NCBI RefSeq assembly: GCF_001625305.1
Contig: NW_017802603.1
Coordinates: forward strand, 534,776-598,775
DNA: 64,000 nt
DNA from: Branchiostoma belcheri
Lineage: Eukaryota > Chordata > Leptocardii > Amphioxiformes > Branchiostomatidae
Direction of reading: 5' to 3'
Both the position numbers and the translations under genes were made by a program. The notes below the pieces were generated by a model. The model searched no databases. It was not told the DNA's origin and saw nothing but the letters and a program-made list of their open reading frames with translations. This document shows positions 1-13,270 of this stretch, piece after piece (positions within the stretch are counted from its first letter, which is position 1; every line of letters starts with the position of its first letter).

Positions 1-3000
1 TTGGAATCGTAATGACCGCTGTCTTATACAGAAGATGGAAATAACGTTACAATTTTAATGAGAATCCGCGTGAATTCGTTGGAGCATCCCAGAGGTGGTA
101 AATCATGCCGGTGACATAGCCATGTACGAACGGCCACCCCCGAAATGGTGTAATGCTCATAATGTTGAATAAACCATAGAGGTGGATCAATCAATCTTCT
201 AGTGAGAGGAATAAATGCCAGGATCTACCAGACGGTCCCGACAGAGCGATGCCATTGGCATGATAAACCGAACAGCTTCATAGGAACATGGCCTCGCTGG
301 GTCTCCGGAGAAATCTAGAGAAGAGTTCGCTCCCGCTGGATTCGTCATGTACTTTTCAGGAGTTTCTTTAAGTTCTTTGAACTTCGAAGATGTCTCATTT
401 TTATCTATCCACAATACATCAAACAATTTAGATAGAAAAGACAAAGTGGTGACGAAATCAAGTTGTGTAACTCATATTCACGCCGCCATAACATGAAAAA
501 ATACAGCTACAAAAACAAGAAGTGGAGGTCGACGCAGTATTTCCCCAGGCATTTGTATAACGGAAAGCAACGACGCTTTGTGAATATATACAGTCACACA
601 CATTATGCATTCTGATTTCTCTACTTGCATTCGATAGCTCTGTAGAAAGCTGTTTCTGTGGTGCATGGTCTGGCGTGGCGTGGCCTCTAATACGTAGCTG
701 TGGGTGATTTACGTAAAAGGCTATGGGGTAAAAATATTTCTTGGAATTACAGGTGGTCGGTATTTTGTGAAATGCCGTCTGCTCATGAAAAGCCCTGAAG
801 TGATAATTATATGTCTTAATTAGTTCTTTTGTGTTGTTCAAACGGCCTCGATGTCAAGAAAAATGTATTAGGCTATACTCCATCTCTTGATCCCCCTTAC
901 AGGACGAGTCCTTTTAAGGCGCGTCGCGTTACTTGCAAGATATTGAGCTGTGCAAGTAAACTGAGGTGGTTTTTGAAGATACCATTGAAGTTGCATGAAA
1001 GCTGAAGAAGATAAATGAATACTACGTTTTGTAAAAGATGCACACCCTTTGTTGTCTTTCTGCAGATCGATCTTGTCTCCTCGTCTTCTCTTACCTTGAC
1101 TTTGCCGACCATAGCGGTAATGTATACATGTACCGTCCATGTTACGAGTACTTTCAAACACTTTGTTCAATTTATTTACAAAGGCTTCTGATAAGACGCA
1201 TCACGTTAAGACTAAAGTTTTGCTACACATGTGCTACCGTCAGCTTGTCATGTTTGGAATCTCTCTCCTGTAGGGTTGAAAGATTCACGAGTGATTGAGG
1301 CTGATAGAAAATAGCACAGTCTAGCCAACTCCATCATCAAGTCTTAGAGTAAATCTCTTTAAACCAAAGATGTCAAGTTGCAATGAAACCATTACCTGTT
1401 CTAAGTTGGGATGCCAACCCCAACCTCACTTAGGGCAATACTTGACTGATTGATCTATCTGATATGGAAGAACCAAACTCCGTCACGAGGCAGGACGAGA
1501 TATACTTTGCGCAGCGGGCTGAGAAAATCTTGACTTATGAAGCAAGTCTAGTAGAATGAAGCCCACGTTCACCAAGTAAATGTCAGCCCAGCGTCACCAT
1601 GTGAAGATTCAATCAACTCACAATCCTCCCGCTGATTAAAGCAAGTCACGAACCTGCCAACAGATTCAGTAGTAAGATAAATAGCCATATACTGTTCCAG
1701 AAATTGTATGAAACAATCTAATAGAAATACGGTTGGTAAAGTACAAGTTGCTATTGCATGTACATGTACATGTATTCGGCGTAACAGACTAGCTTCATAG
1801 GCACGCGGCTTGTCGGCAACTGGCTGTGCATATTTCACAGCATTGATAGCGATCATGAAATACAAGCTGGTGTAAGATATAGTTTTAAAGTAGGAGGATC
1901 TGATATATTGCGGAGAGAGCCTGTCCTTGGTGCTGAAACCTTGGTGATGAGGAGAGTTACACAAGTGGTGATGCGAAAAGTTTGATAACAGGTTTAAAAA
2001 AGACTGACGGATTATTACATCATTTTTACACATGTTATAGTGAAAACGGATGTTTTAACCATATAGAAAACTAATTTTCCAGCATGATTATCCAGAAGAG
2101 ATATCAATCGATAGGGTCCAGGAAATCCAGGTGACGGAACTTCCATGAATGGGAAAATAAGGAATATTCGGCGAAATGGTAAACGCAATACAGATGAACA
2201 GTTCGATAAAAGCTTTGAAGTTATCATGCCGTAAGAGATCCTTTTTGGCCAAGACAAGTTTATCCTAGCCACGTCCTTCGTACGCGCCCCGCTAATGAGG
2301 GGAAAACCGCAAATTTCAACCTAGACCTTCTGCGCTACTGCAAGCTCTGGATGTGAATTTGGAAACTATGTTGGGTTGATTCTGCATATCAGTCTTAAAA
2401 AAAAGACGATACCCCACGGGTTTCACTGATTACAGTCGACTGATTGACATAATTGTTAGGATTATAGATAATCTCTATAATATAAGCCCGGAAAAATGTA
2501 AGTTGGGTGGTCTCCCATTGGTCCGTGGCGAGTCACGCAACGGCAACCTTCATTCCCAATTCCACGTCTGTAGACGTGAGGGGAGATTTAGGGATTAAGA
2601 CTCCATTCCCCACTTACGTTAGGGACGCTGTAATGACGCAATACTTATAGGTAATCCACGATAATCCTTGGCAAATGACCTGGTTAATCTTGCGTGGGTG
2701 GATCGGAACAAAAGATAGATCGGTTTGAATAAGAGACGCATGGGTGTAACATCTACGTGCAAACATGTGGATCATCCATGGCGAACGCGCACAAAGAAGA
2801 AAGTACAACAGTGCAAGGGGCTGCAAAATCACAAACGCCAGCAAAGACAAGTGCAGTGTTATCGAGATAATATTCTCCATTCATGCAAAAAAGGTGCACT
2901 TTTGAAAACAAACCGATGAGAGGAGGCGTCACAATGTACTGTCACTTAAGAAAAGGCAGGACTCAAACGAATGTTATACTACGCCATCACTTCTACTTAA

Positions 3001-4726
3001 ATGCACGTCAGTCATCGCTGCCGGATCACAAACGTGATAGAAGATAAAACGACTTCAAAGCTCTTTTCTATGTCGTTAGTTCTGTACTATTGAATTTCCA
3101 TCGGCTATCGCCAAACCCTTTGAGCGCTCTCGTCTGTAGTTCCACAGAAAGCGAAAATTTGATATAGAACGAGTTGAGCAGGGGCAGCTGTATCATTCAC
3201 ATCAATTAATCGGCGGCATTGATTGGGGCCGACAAAATCATGCAGAAGTCAACGGTCTGACCGTACACAGTTGTTAAGACGTGTGATACACTAAGCTGCT
3301 CCCCGACTATAATTTCCTGTACGTAAATATGCCTTACCCTGTATCCAGGCTGACTGACCTCGCTGATTTATTTATGTAGGGAGAATAATCCGTCCGACCA
3401 CTGCATCAGAATTTCCTTTGACCCCTGTAACCGTGCTGCAAATACAACGCATGTCTAGAATGCATATTGTACATATTCACAGTAATTACAAGTGACTAAA
3501 ACATGTCGAAACAAAGAAACAACACTTGTAGTTTTACATGTACGTACACATCACTTATAGCGCTCCTGAGGAAGTACCTGAGCAAAGTTGAAGCCCTTCT
3601 CCTGTCTACATGATCATGAAGCATGTCATTAAGGCTCTTTTGGTATTTTGACACCTATGGTGTTTAAACTTGTATACAGACCCTAAAGTAAGAATCTCCA
3701 TTACAGTGAAGACAGCGGGGGACTTATATGTCACAGCCTTAAGAGTTTAGGTCACCAGATATCATCTGGATATCATTTTTGCTTGATGAAAGAAATGACA
3801 CTTGGCCTGAGCTGATTATCCTGCAGAGCTTGTATATACTGTTCGCGGGGTGACTAATAATGACAGGAAATAAGCTACTGTGTATAGTTCAACATAATTG
3901 GCTCGCCACAGGACGTACTGAGGAGCTGCCTGATATGTATGTAGATCTTCCGCCATTGGATGGATGTAGTGCAGAAAACGAGGCACCTAGCTGGGTGAAA
4001 TGACAGTACCATGCTGGGACTGGAAACGTGAGTACAGATTTGGGAACAAACCGTCGCCTTCCTGTGCATCTCAAGGTCAAATATCAAACATAACTCTTAT
4101 CCAAACACACAACACTATAAAGTGAAAATTGCTATTGATTCAAGGTCCTCCCACACAGTTATAAAGTAGAGTAAGTGAACAAAGACTACGTGTTACGATG
4201 CGAAAATGGTTATAATTCGTCGCATTTCAATGTATAAAATGCGTATTAAAAATGTGTAAATGCGTGTATTGAATAATCAGTACCGTCACAGGTTTTAACA
4301 TACTATAAAATGATTGATTTGCAAATGATGCCGCCTGCTGACTTTATCATGACACAGCTAGCCATTACTCAGGGAAAATCATGGAATCAAATTCAAAAGT
4401 CTTGTTTTGCCCCTCGCACGGATGGAAAGAGGGCAAACCAACATAACATTACTAACCCGCGTAATAGCAGTCAATAAACTAAAGCATCCTTGCCTTTCTA
4501 GGTAAGTTGTGGTAATAACATTGAATTACAATCTTCGCTGTATTACAGTATTGTAGGTGTAAGCTTGCATCTCCTTATCCTTCGCTTTCTTCATACAGTC
4601 TTGCCCTGTCCTGTTTGGGTTTCCATTCTATCGTATACGTAACCTTCTGTCTATCGTAAATATAATTTATGTACAAGGCACGACCCATGTTATATACTGC
4701 AACAGATTATGAAATTATGTATGTGG

Positions 4727-5007
4727 ATCAAATCACCACGGTGAAAATATGACCAATTTGTAGATACGAATGTAGATGCTAATAGTATTTTACACCGAAG
4801 GGTGGTTATACCGGATATACAGATAGATTCTGTGCTTGTAGTTGTGACCGCCTTGATTGTGTTTTGTTTCTGAGAGCTAGGGCCTAGGAAAAATGTTGCG
4901 TTACCGTTTACCTGTCCGACCCTGCAAAACAATCTGCAGGTGATGAAAATATGTACATGCATATTAGATATACCAAATCTCCACGGTGAAAATATGACCA
5001 AATTGGA
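4727..5007 (+). repeat. Pair of ~32-bp direct repeats
   Basis: CACGGTGAAAATATGACCAA occurs in matching context at about 4737 and 4981, with AAATC before and TTTG or ATTG after. Possible ends of a small element; nothing coding between. Confidence 0.5.
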
Positions 5008-5811
5008 ATAGGCAGATAACTCAGCGTGTTGCTTGTTACTGTGACGTATGTATTGAGCGGTATGACTCGGAAAGAAAAGCGTCCTTGACCTTTGTGCAAT
5101 TGATCAAGATTCATGCCTTTCTTTGACAAAATACCAATGACCCTAGTAACATCATTTTCGCTTCCTGTTGTAAATATGATTGCTCCTTGAAGTGTCGGTT
5201 GTTTTGACGGAACCGGGACATGAAGTAAAACTCCAAAGCTTCAGAGTCGTTTTACTGCATGGGCTGTTGTTTCAGTTGCTACGCCCTGCAGCTAGCTCTT
5301 TGTAACTGTCTTGTCCGTCCGTTTTGATTGTAGCGCTGTGTTTTCTTTCATGAGGATAAAAGCCAAGCGGCAAATGCTGTGTTTCCGGTTACTGGACCAA
5401 AAACCTGCGAACCGTAGTTGTTTTGGGGATCGATCGATGGTAAAGAACATTTTAAGATTCTGTCAGGTGCACTTAGAAGTGTTAAGCTTCAGGGAAGCAC
5501 TTAGCTGAGACTATTCATGACCAGCGTTTGTACCCTCCTTCTCGCCACTCTCCGTGCAAGACTTTTACGTTTCTGACTTAAGGAAAAGAGGTGATGTTTC
5601 AGTCTTTCACGTAACTGGGACCCTCCGGCCTTGTTAAGCAGTGACCCCTGGTATGGACAAAACGTCTTGTTTTCTACTAGTATGTTATACATAGGGCCTC
5701 CAGTTGGCCCTGGTTACCCCTAGCTCCGAGATTGTTTAAGACTTTGTATCTAATGTATGTAACACGGAAACCGTCCCTGCACTCACTTGTTTACTCTCCA
5801 AATCTGAAGAC

Positions 5812-6060
5812 ATTTTGTTTGTTTGTTTGTTTATTTATTCACATATAATCAAAGAGAAGAACAATAAAATGAACATATTACAGTAAAATAGGATATGCAG
5901 GGGAAAGATAAAAAGCCATAATGGCACATTCAGCACCCTTGCCAGTTATATGAATGAAATATTTAGCTTTGGTAAAAGCACTACACAAATTCACCACAAA
6001 ATGCTATGTAAATTTAATTACCCAAACCAGAACAAGATGCCAGCGTAACAGAATTTTATT
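5812..6060 (-). mobile_element. Possible retroelement 3' tail
   Basis: On the - strand the stretch ends in AATAAATAAACAAACAAACA, typical of non-LTR retroelement tails. Only the tail end is convincing; the 5' limit is a guess and no target duplication was found. Confidence 0.25.
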
Positions 6061-6419
6061 GAAACGTGTCTCTCCCGCTCTCACTACACAATTTACATTT
6101 CCATGGGAACCACGCGTCTAGTTTGGAATTTAGATAAAAAAATGGTGGTGTGATGATGATAATAAAACAGGCAAGGTTAACACGCCGCGAACTTACATCA
6201 GTCATAATATGTTCTGTGTAAATCGAACCTCTGCCTAATCATCAGAAAGAAATCACCGAAGAATGTCGAACTATTAATTTAACAGTCCCTGTTAGCTTGA
6301 TATTCAGTTTTCAGCTTGCTTGCATACTTTATTTTAGCGTGAAGACAATAACATACTAAGCCTTAGGTAAGGTATTTGATTGACACCTTCTGTAGGTTTC
6401 TTATGCCGTCTGCGAAGCT

Positions 6420-6602
6420 GTGATTGGCTCAGCAGTCTGTTTTAAATGAGAAACCCCGCCCACCGTTTCAGAGCGCTCCAGCTACTGCCGAGCAGACTGT
6501 AGAAGCTTCTGGCAGCCGGCAAACGGACGCACCGACGGTCGTCAACCGTGGAGGAGTCAGGATTCGCTGTATTGAGAACACCTACTACATACAATTATAA
6601 CG
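6420..6602 (+). promoter_or_regulatory. Promoter-like stretch with possible first exon
   Basis: Contains an inverted CCAAT box (GATTGGCT, about 6422), a GC-box-like CCCCGCCCACC (about 6454) and a more GC-rich block ending in the donor AACG|GTAAGG at 6602/6603. Could be a distant 5' exon of the receptor or of an unseen gene. Confidence 0.3.
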
Positions 6603-9600
6603 GTAAGGGACTTTTCACTTGGTAGGGAGTGTGTGAGAACGTTAGAATAGTCGTAGCCACGGGACATGATGCAGATCATACGTTCCCACAGGACATGTTT
6701 ATCAATTTATCCTACAGACGCACGTGCAGGCATAGATCAAAATATTATCGCAATTTTTGCATGTCATTGTGTGTTTTTTCCATATAGATATCATTATGCT
6801 GTAAAAAGTATGAATATTAGTATCTTTCAAAAGTCGATATAATCTGAATGACAATTCATTATGCAATGAAAAGTAATTCGTCCTGTATTACATATAATCT
6901 TGGTACACATCATCGTCAACTGATACACTGCTGGTCCGCTGCGAAAAATGGTCGCCAACAGTTCAGCTCATCTACACGTGAGCCTTAATCATTACCCATT
7001 TTCAGGTAAGTCTGGCCCTGTGCTGCCATGGGGAGCTATGGTACTATTACGGATTCCACCGAGCATGATGTAATTACCAGTGTATGTGATACTCTGTCAT
7101 AAATAATAAAAGACTTGGTAGCCACGACGTGCGAACTCAGCTGTAAAGTACTCTTACAGCAGATCATGAAGCCACTAATAGTCTCAGCATGGCCATTACC
7201 CCATGTATGATGGATAGTCTTGTCCAGACGCTTTATACACCAGGCCTGTAAGAGCGATGTCTTCCATCAGAAAGCAGCCAAGGCTTCGCTTTTTGAATTG
7301 AAAAATGTAAGTAAACATACGGCAGCAGGCTGTGTCATCTGCACGGGACGTAAATCAAGTTATCAACGGTTACGGCTTGGCAGGAAGAGTTAGTTGACGG
7401 GTATTTTCCAATACATCAGTGTCCTGTACAGCCTCCTGGGAACGTGATGTACGGCAATGGTTGCCATGTTTGAGGCACATTGACTCCACGTACATCGTTT
7501 TCTGAACCATTATGCTTAAGTACTATAGACTAACCTTCCATACATTTAGTCCTAGGCTATTGGATGGGAAAATTTATTGATAAAAACATCCAAACGAAGC
7601 CTTGGCCCTTAAGTTATATCTATATGTGAAGCATTGGAAGATGTTATCTGAAGTTTACAGTGAATTATTTTATTTTTAGTCCACAAGACAAGTAAAATAT
7701 CCAGATAAATGTATTTCCAATCCTTAGAAGCAATCACAACCACTATTTCAGCACCAAGGTCGGCTAGGTCTCTGTCTGTGCCCAGCCTTGAATCGTTAAA
7801 TGCTGCCAGACCATACCATTGTGACGATTACTAACCACCTTGTTAGTTCAGGGGGAATACCGGTGCACTGCATGACCTACTGGGGTAGGGGTCAACAGCA
7901 TTGGTTACATTTGACAGACACATTGAATCAAAGAAAAAAAACCCTTTTACTTCTGTGTGTTAATGGGATTACAAGGAATCGAAATCCTATTCTAATCTGG
8001 ATTTCTGTGACTGATATGATAAAAAAAGCACCGAAGTCCTCAAAATAAACATTAGCCTTTCGTCGAAATTCGTCGAAATGTCAGCGTATTATGGTGTTGG
8101 ATATCTAGGTCCCATTTCCGATACCTTCTATTATAAACACCACAACACTGTGCCAGCTGTTTCACTTTGAGTGAATTCTAACATTTACACATCACTCTCT
8201 TTGCTTTCTGGAAATTGAATACTGAAGCCTTTAAAAGGGTAAGAGAAGGTTACTTAATGTGCTACTGAGTCACCTCAAATACTCAAGTACTCAAGGACGG
8301 CTTCTATTACTAACATCCCGGAAGCTGCCATCGGAAGCTGTCACGAATGTTCCGGGGAGGATTACGACATTCCACAGCCTTAAACCTGCCACCCGGTTCT
8401 CGTTGTACGAGTTTTGATTTCATTCGGTGGATGAAATCTACAAAATCACCACGTTACGTGACGCACCTTACCTTTCTATCGTAATACGCTGTTTTCAATA
8501 AGTGAACTGAAGAACCACCTGCCGGTCTGTATACTGGTAATCCATTCTGCCCAGCCGCCCATGATGACGTTCTTTCCGTAGAGATATCATCTGATGTCCA
8601 TTTTCTCTTATCTTGTCTCCAATTTGACGCCAGCTAACTAATTGACCTTTAATGACAAGGGATCAAACCTTTAGTGCGGGTTTTGTAAAAACACTTTTTA
8701 AAACAGCACTTTAGTTAAAGTAGCCGGAAGTGTCATTACGACTTGAATGTTGGATATCTGCATATCAAGCACACGCAGGTGCCCTTTCCTCAGCGCTAGC
8801 ATTCACAGAGTGTTGTCTGACGTGCATATTCGTAGCGCGTCCCGCTACTACTCTACACTCCCACATCAGAATTGTAGAGTCGCTATGAGCACTGTCAGTA
8901 AGAAGCACGTGTTTCGCATAGCTCCCCACGCCCACAATACAAGGGCAATGTGCTCCAGTGCCTTTGATGCGTCATCAGATGAATTGAAAATGAAAAAGGA
9001 CGGCTCCATGTAGAAGATTTGGGGTTTGAAAGTAAGCGGTTGGATAGTTTATTATCACAGGCACACAAAAGCTGTAATCCTAAAGTCCTTTAGCACGGTA
9101 ATGGAATACGTAAGGTACGTGTACGAGTATGTTATCTTGTCACACCACAGTATCCAGGTGTGATGCGCGCAAAAGAAAACTGCTGGGAAGGATTCGCCGG
9201 CATTAGTAAGGCGGTTACTGCCATTAGAATATGATTTCCTAAATTAGGCATGCTTCAGTCAGAATCCCCGTTGCCCAGGAAGCATGATGGTGTTTTTGCG
9301 TAACCAATGCCCTTGTGACTGCGCAATAAACTCTGGAATTGTAATTACGATTACCAGGGGATCCGCAACAAATGTGATTTATTTGCAATGGTTTAACAGC
9401 ATTTCGTCAAAATGTCAAAAGTTACAAGTGACAATGTGTCATTGAAGACGAGAACAATGCAAACATCAACTCAGCAGAAACAGCAAGATCGTCTTACTGA
9501 AACTTGAGCTAGATTGATTTGACATTTGCGATGTACGTGAGGCATGCAAAGATGCGTGAATACCTCTCCTGATCGATAGGCAATGAATACGACACTTCAC

Positions 9601-12600
9601 CAGATTCATTACATAAGTCCCCAACGTGTCGTATTATGTAAGCGGTTTTCATAATGAACTGTCTTACAAAGGTCTTTATCCTACATGAGCATTGAGCATT
9701 ATACATGTAATCACCAATGACTATACACAGCGAACAATATTTGCCGGTAATTTTGGTGTGGAAATGACTTTAGACTGATGGAATATGGACACAGTAACGA
9801 GGCAGAAGAGTTTATTTCAGGCCACATTTGTCTCCATGTAAGCCACAGTAGCTTTTCCCTGTCTGCTTTCTGAGAACCCATGTCTCACACATTTACATGC
9901 GAGTTTGTCAGAGCCGGATTCTGTATTATTGGCAATGACATTTGGTGCACAGTCACACAAACATTAGCGTGGGCTAAGGGTAACGTTAGCCTGTTGGTGG
10001 TAATAGCTGATACTCGTAGTTAAAAGTACCACCTTCTTCTAGATGCTAGCGACATGCCATAAATAAAGATTTAATATTAAGTAACAGCCTGTAACCGCGA
10101 ACTATAGGACTTATGTAATGATATTTCATTTTGCGGTGTTCATGGGTCTTTATTTTGGCCATTATTATCTCCTTCTCGATCTTTAACCTTCGTGTTGATT
10201 GAATCCTGTAAGGGAAAGGACCATCAGTGTTTCTATTCAGGTAATACATGTAGTGATGTTGTTTTCATTACTTTTAACGGGATTTTGGACGGGAAACTAG
10301 CTGAAAGTGGATTGTACATGCGCCCTCCCAAGGAATCACTCCACGTTTTGACCAGTACATGAAGAATACGTAGTCTCAATCTAGGTCTTGTGTCAGATTT
10401 AACACGTTTTGTGACGGTGATGTGCATTTGATTCGTTCCACTTGTTGTATAGCACACCCGCAAGGTATTCTAGCCACGCAGTTGCCATCACAATCTAATT
10501 TTGTACTTGCCATTTATAACTCTTGTTCGCCAGAGATAAGAGAAGGTACACACACCTGGGTCTACACTACCGTATCTAGATACAGTAGAAAACGATGGAA
10601 AGGTTCGTCAGAAGCCTGCCACCCCTTCAGCAGCACTTAAGCATCTGTGACACTGGAGACTTGTTAAGCACCAAAATGTTAGAGTGCATTTTGATACAAT
10701 TGGACGTGGCATTCCTCACCATCATTCCCATCGGCGTAAGTACTGAGACACCCCGTCCTTCCACATCCCATTGCTGCCGGGTCCTGGTCAAATGTCCAAG
10801 TAATTACCTGACCTCCCGTCTTTCTTTTTCCAGGTGGGGTCCAGCTTAGTATCACTCTGGGTAGGCACATTATATTCTAATGGTACTCAAATGAAATGTA
10901 CATCAATAGAATTCAACGTTGCGTTGGGTCCACATCTTAAATTGTGCTCTTTTTAGTCTAAGTGTTTAAATGGAATATCGACTGAGGCAAACGCCAAGCA
11001 CTAACTGAATGTGACAAGACAATTGAGAGCCAGATTACTGTACCTAATCCCACATGTGGCAATCGGCAACGGCCACTTTTCACAGTAACACCCCTGAATG
11101 TGAACTCGTGCGTGCAAAGAAAGGATAAGTCGCTACTCTAATGTGTTTTCTTAACGAACTTAGGGAGAAGTGCCTTTTCCATGTGGACTGATGTAAGCAT
11201 AAAGATCCTGCCATCCATCTCAAAGCGAACTCTGTAGCCTACAACACGTGCAGAGGTAAGACAAGTAGTTTGGTGCGGCCAACAATAATCCTCTTCATTA
11301 TTTCTTCGACTCCTGGCGATTTCTTGGGGGGATAGAGACTGAATACAACTAAATCAACGTTAGCACGTTACGCCCTTTAGCCTTGACCAAGCAAGAAACA
11401 AAATGAATCCAATTCGTTTTTTACAGAACTGCTTCACAATATAAAATACAACAAAATGAAACATAGCCCTTAACTTGTTGCACGAAAAGGCCAATGCCAT
11501 TTGTTATTGAGACTGTGCCGCCGTCCACTTGCAACTCTAAAATCAATTTTGGGGGAAAAAGACGTTCAGTATACAATGTATGTGACTCTAATTTTTCAAA
11601 GTGGTGAAGTATTGTCCCGGGTAAGCCATTTAAGCCAGGGAAGCCAGGTTTAGCCTGGAGTTAAATCTTCGCCACATGTACACTACTAAATATGTTCAGC
11701 AGACGACATGGATCACCAGGGACGCGTGTTTGTCATCGTTTAAGTTACTACTCCACATTTATCATGGCTGACATTGCTTATGTGTTGTATGACTTTGGGT
11801 CTATCTGCGTTTAACATTACATGTATCGTTACATGACCCCTGTTACCCATGCACGGAATGGTGTCTTTGTCAACCCCGCAGTTTCGTGATGTTATCAGTC
11901 TAAAGTACCTAATTTCCATTCCTACTATGGTGGTATTCTTTGTCAGGAAAGGCTTACTAGCGGAGTGGAAAGTAGATATATTTCCCCTATCGTGTAGTTA
12001 GATAGAGGGATCACAGGGAAATGTTCCCAAGGTCAGGGTTGATGGTAATGGAAGTCTTGTCATAAAGTCACTTTTCTAATTTATAGATCGTTAACTTCAA
12101 GGTTAACTTCCTGCAATTCCATAAACAGTTCTGATTATCTCTCTTCCTGGTGATCCTGATGAATTGATAAGAGCAGCAGTATTACCCATTCCGTGCTGCC
12201 GCTGTGCCGTCATCTGTGTGTGCTGCATGCATGTCATGTTGTCAGTAGCACTCTCGCCTTTTTCGCTCTATCGCCTATTCTGGCGTGAACGCGCACTGGC
12301 ACGGATTCACTCCTTTGACTAAAACGGCAACTTTTGCAAAGCATCGATCGTCCAAAAATCCTTCTTGAAATCTTGGGTAGTGCTGTACATTAAACTGACA
12401 TCAAACGACAACTCAGGTAGAGAAGAATCTAACGCTACCAAAAACAGATTTTCTCCCACCCAAGTGAAATAGAGTCTGTTTTGATGATGATTGATGTGCC
12501 ACATCAATAATATTGTTATTATTTCATGCAATCACCGTTTCGATTATAATGTGTAAGCCACAGTCAGTGCTTATACAACGCAGATGAAATTCGACATGTC

Positions 12601-13155
12601 GAGAATACAATAAAATCTGGAAAGGGCCGTAGTATTGTATAGGTACAATGTAAAATGGAGTGGCCTTGCATCCTCAACGGCCCTCGTGTTTAGTCTTTTA
12701 TAAACATGCATAACTGGACTGTGCAATTGGGATATCAGACCGATAAATCTATTTCCATAAAATACATCTGTCTTTAGTCTCGTCCCTTAAGACAAACCGC
12801 ACCATTGTGTAACCACTCGCACGGACTTCGGGGAAACGATTACGATTTTAAACCTCGGTAATTGTGCATTTCCGCGGCATTGATCGCGCTGGGTGGAGAT
12901 TTGCCTGTACTTGAATTACGAGCTACACCAGCACATCTCAAACAGATAATCAATGTGAAGAGACAAATCTGATTCCCAGTAAGGATGGACAACTTTTCCA
13001 CCAGCACGATGCCGTCTGATACTGTGGAGGCTTATGAGATGAGAGTGCGGCTACATCATCATTATCTTCGGCGATGGCTCGTGGACTGAGTATTCGTGTC
13101 CGAAGTTTAAGAAAGTGTTATTTGCACAACCGACTTTATTGAAGCGTAAAAGTGT
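6603..13155. other. No supported gene
   Basis: Intergenic or intronic sequence without recognisable exons. If the 6.4-kb block is a first exon of the receptor, this is part of its intron. Confidence 0.55.
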
Positions 13156-13238
<83 letters not shown>

Positions 13239-13270
13239 CGCGCACACACACACACGCACACACGCGCATG
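13156..13270 (+). repeat. (CA)n microsatellite with CG-containing tail
   Basis: Long (CA)n run to about 13232, then CACGCGCGCACAC-type variants. Poly-Thr-His open frames here are artefacts. Confidence 0.97.

Larger units (their letters stand above)
1..6419. other. No supported gene
   Basis: AT-rich non-coding sequence. The open frames (the longest about 154 codons, 1569-2033 -) lack recognisable domains, splice-supported continuation or codon bias. TACATGTA occurs at 1125, 1761, 1767 and 3535. Confidence 0.6.

Noticed and set aside
1569-2033. 154-codon - strand open frame
   Set aside because: No domain, no coding bias and no neighbouring exons.
2563-2578. CACGTCT-GT-AGACGTG inverted repeat
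   Set aside because: Loop of two bases and no surrounding RNA gene features; likely chance.
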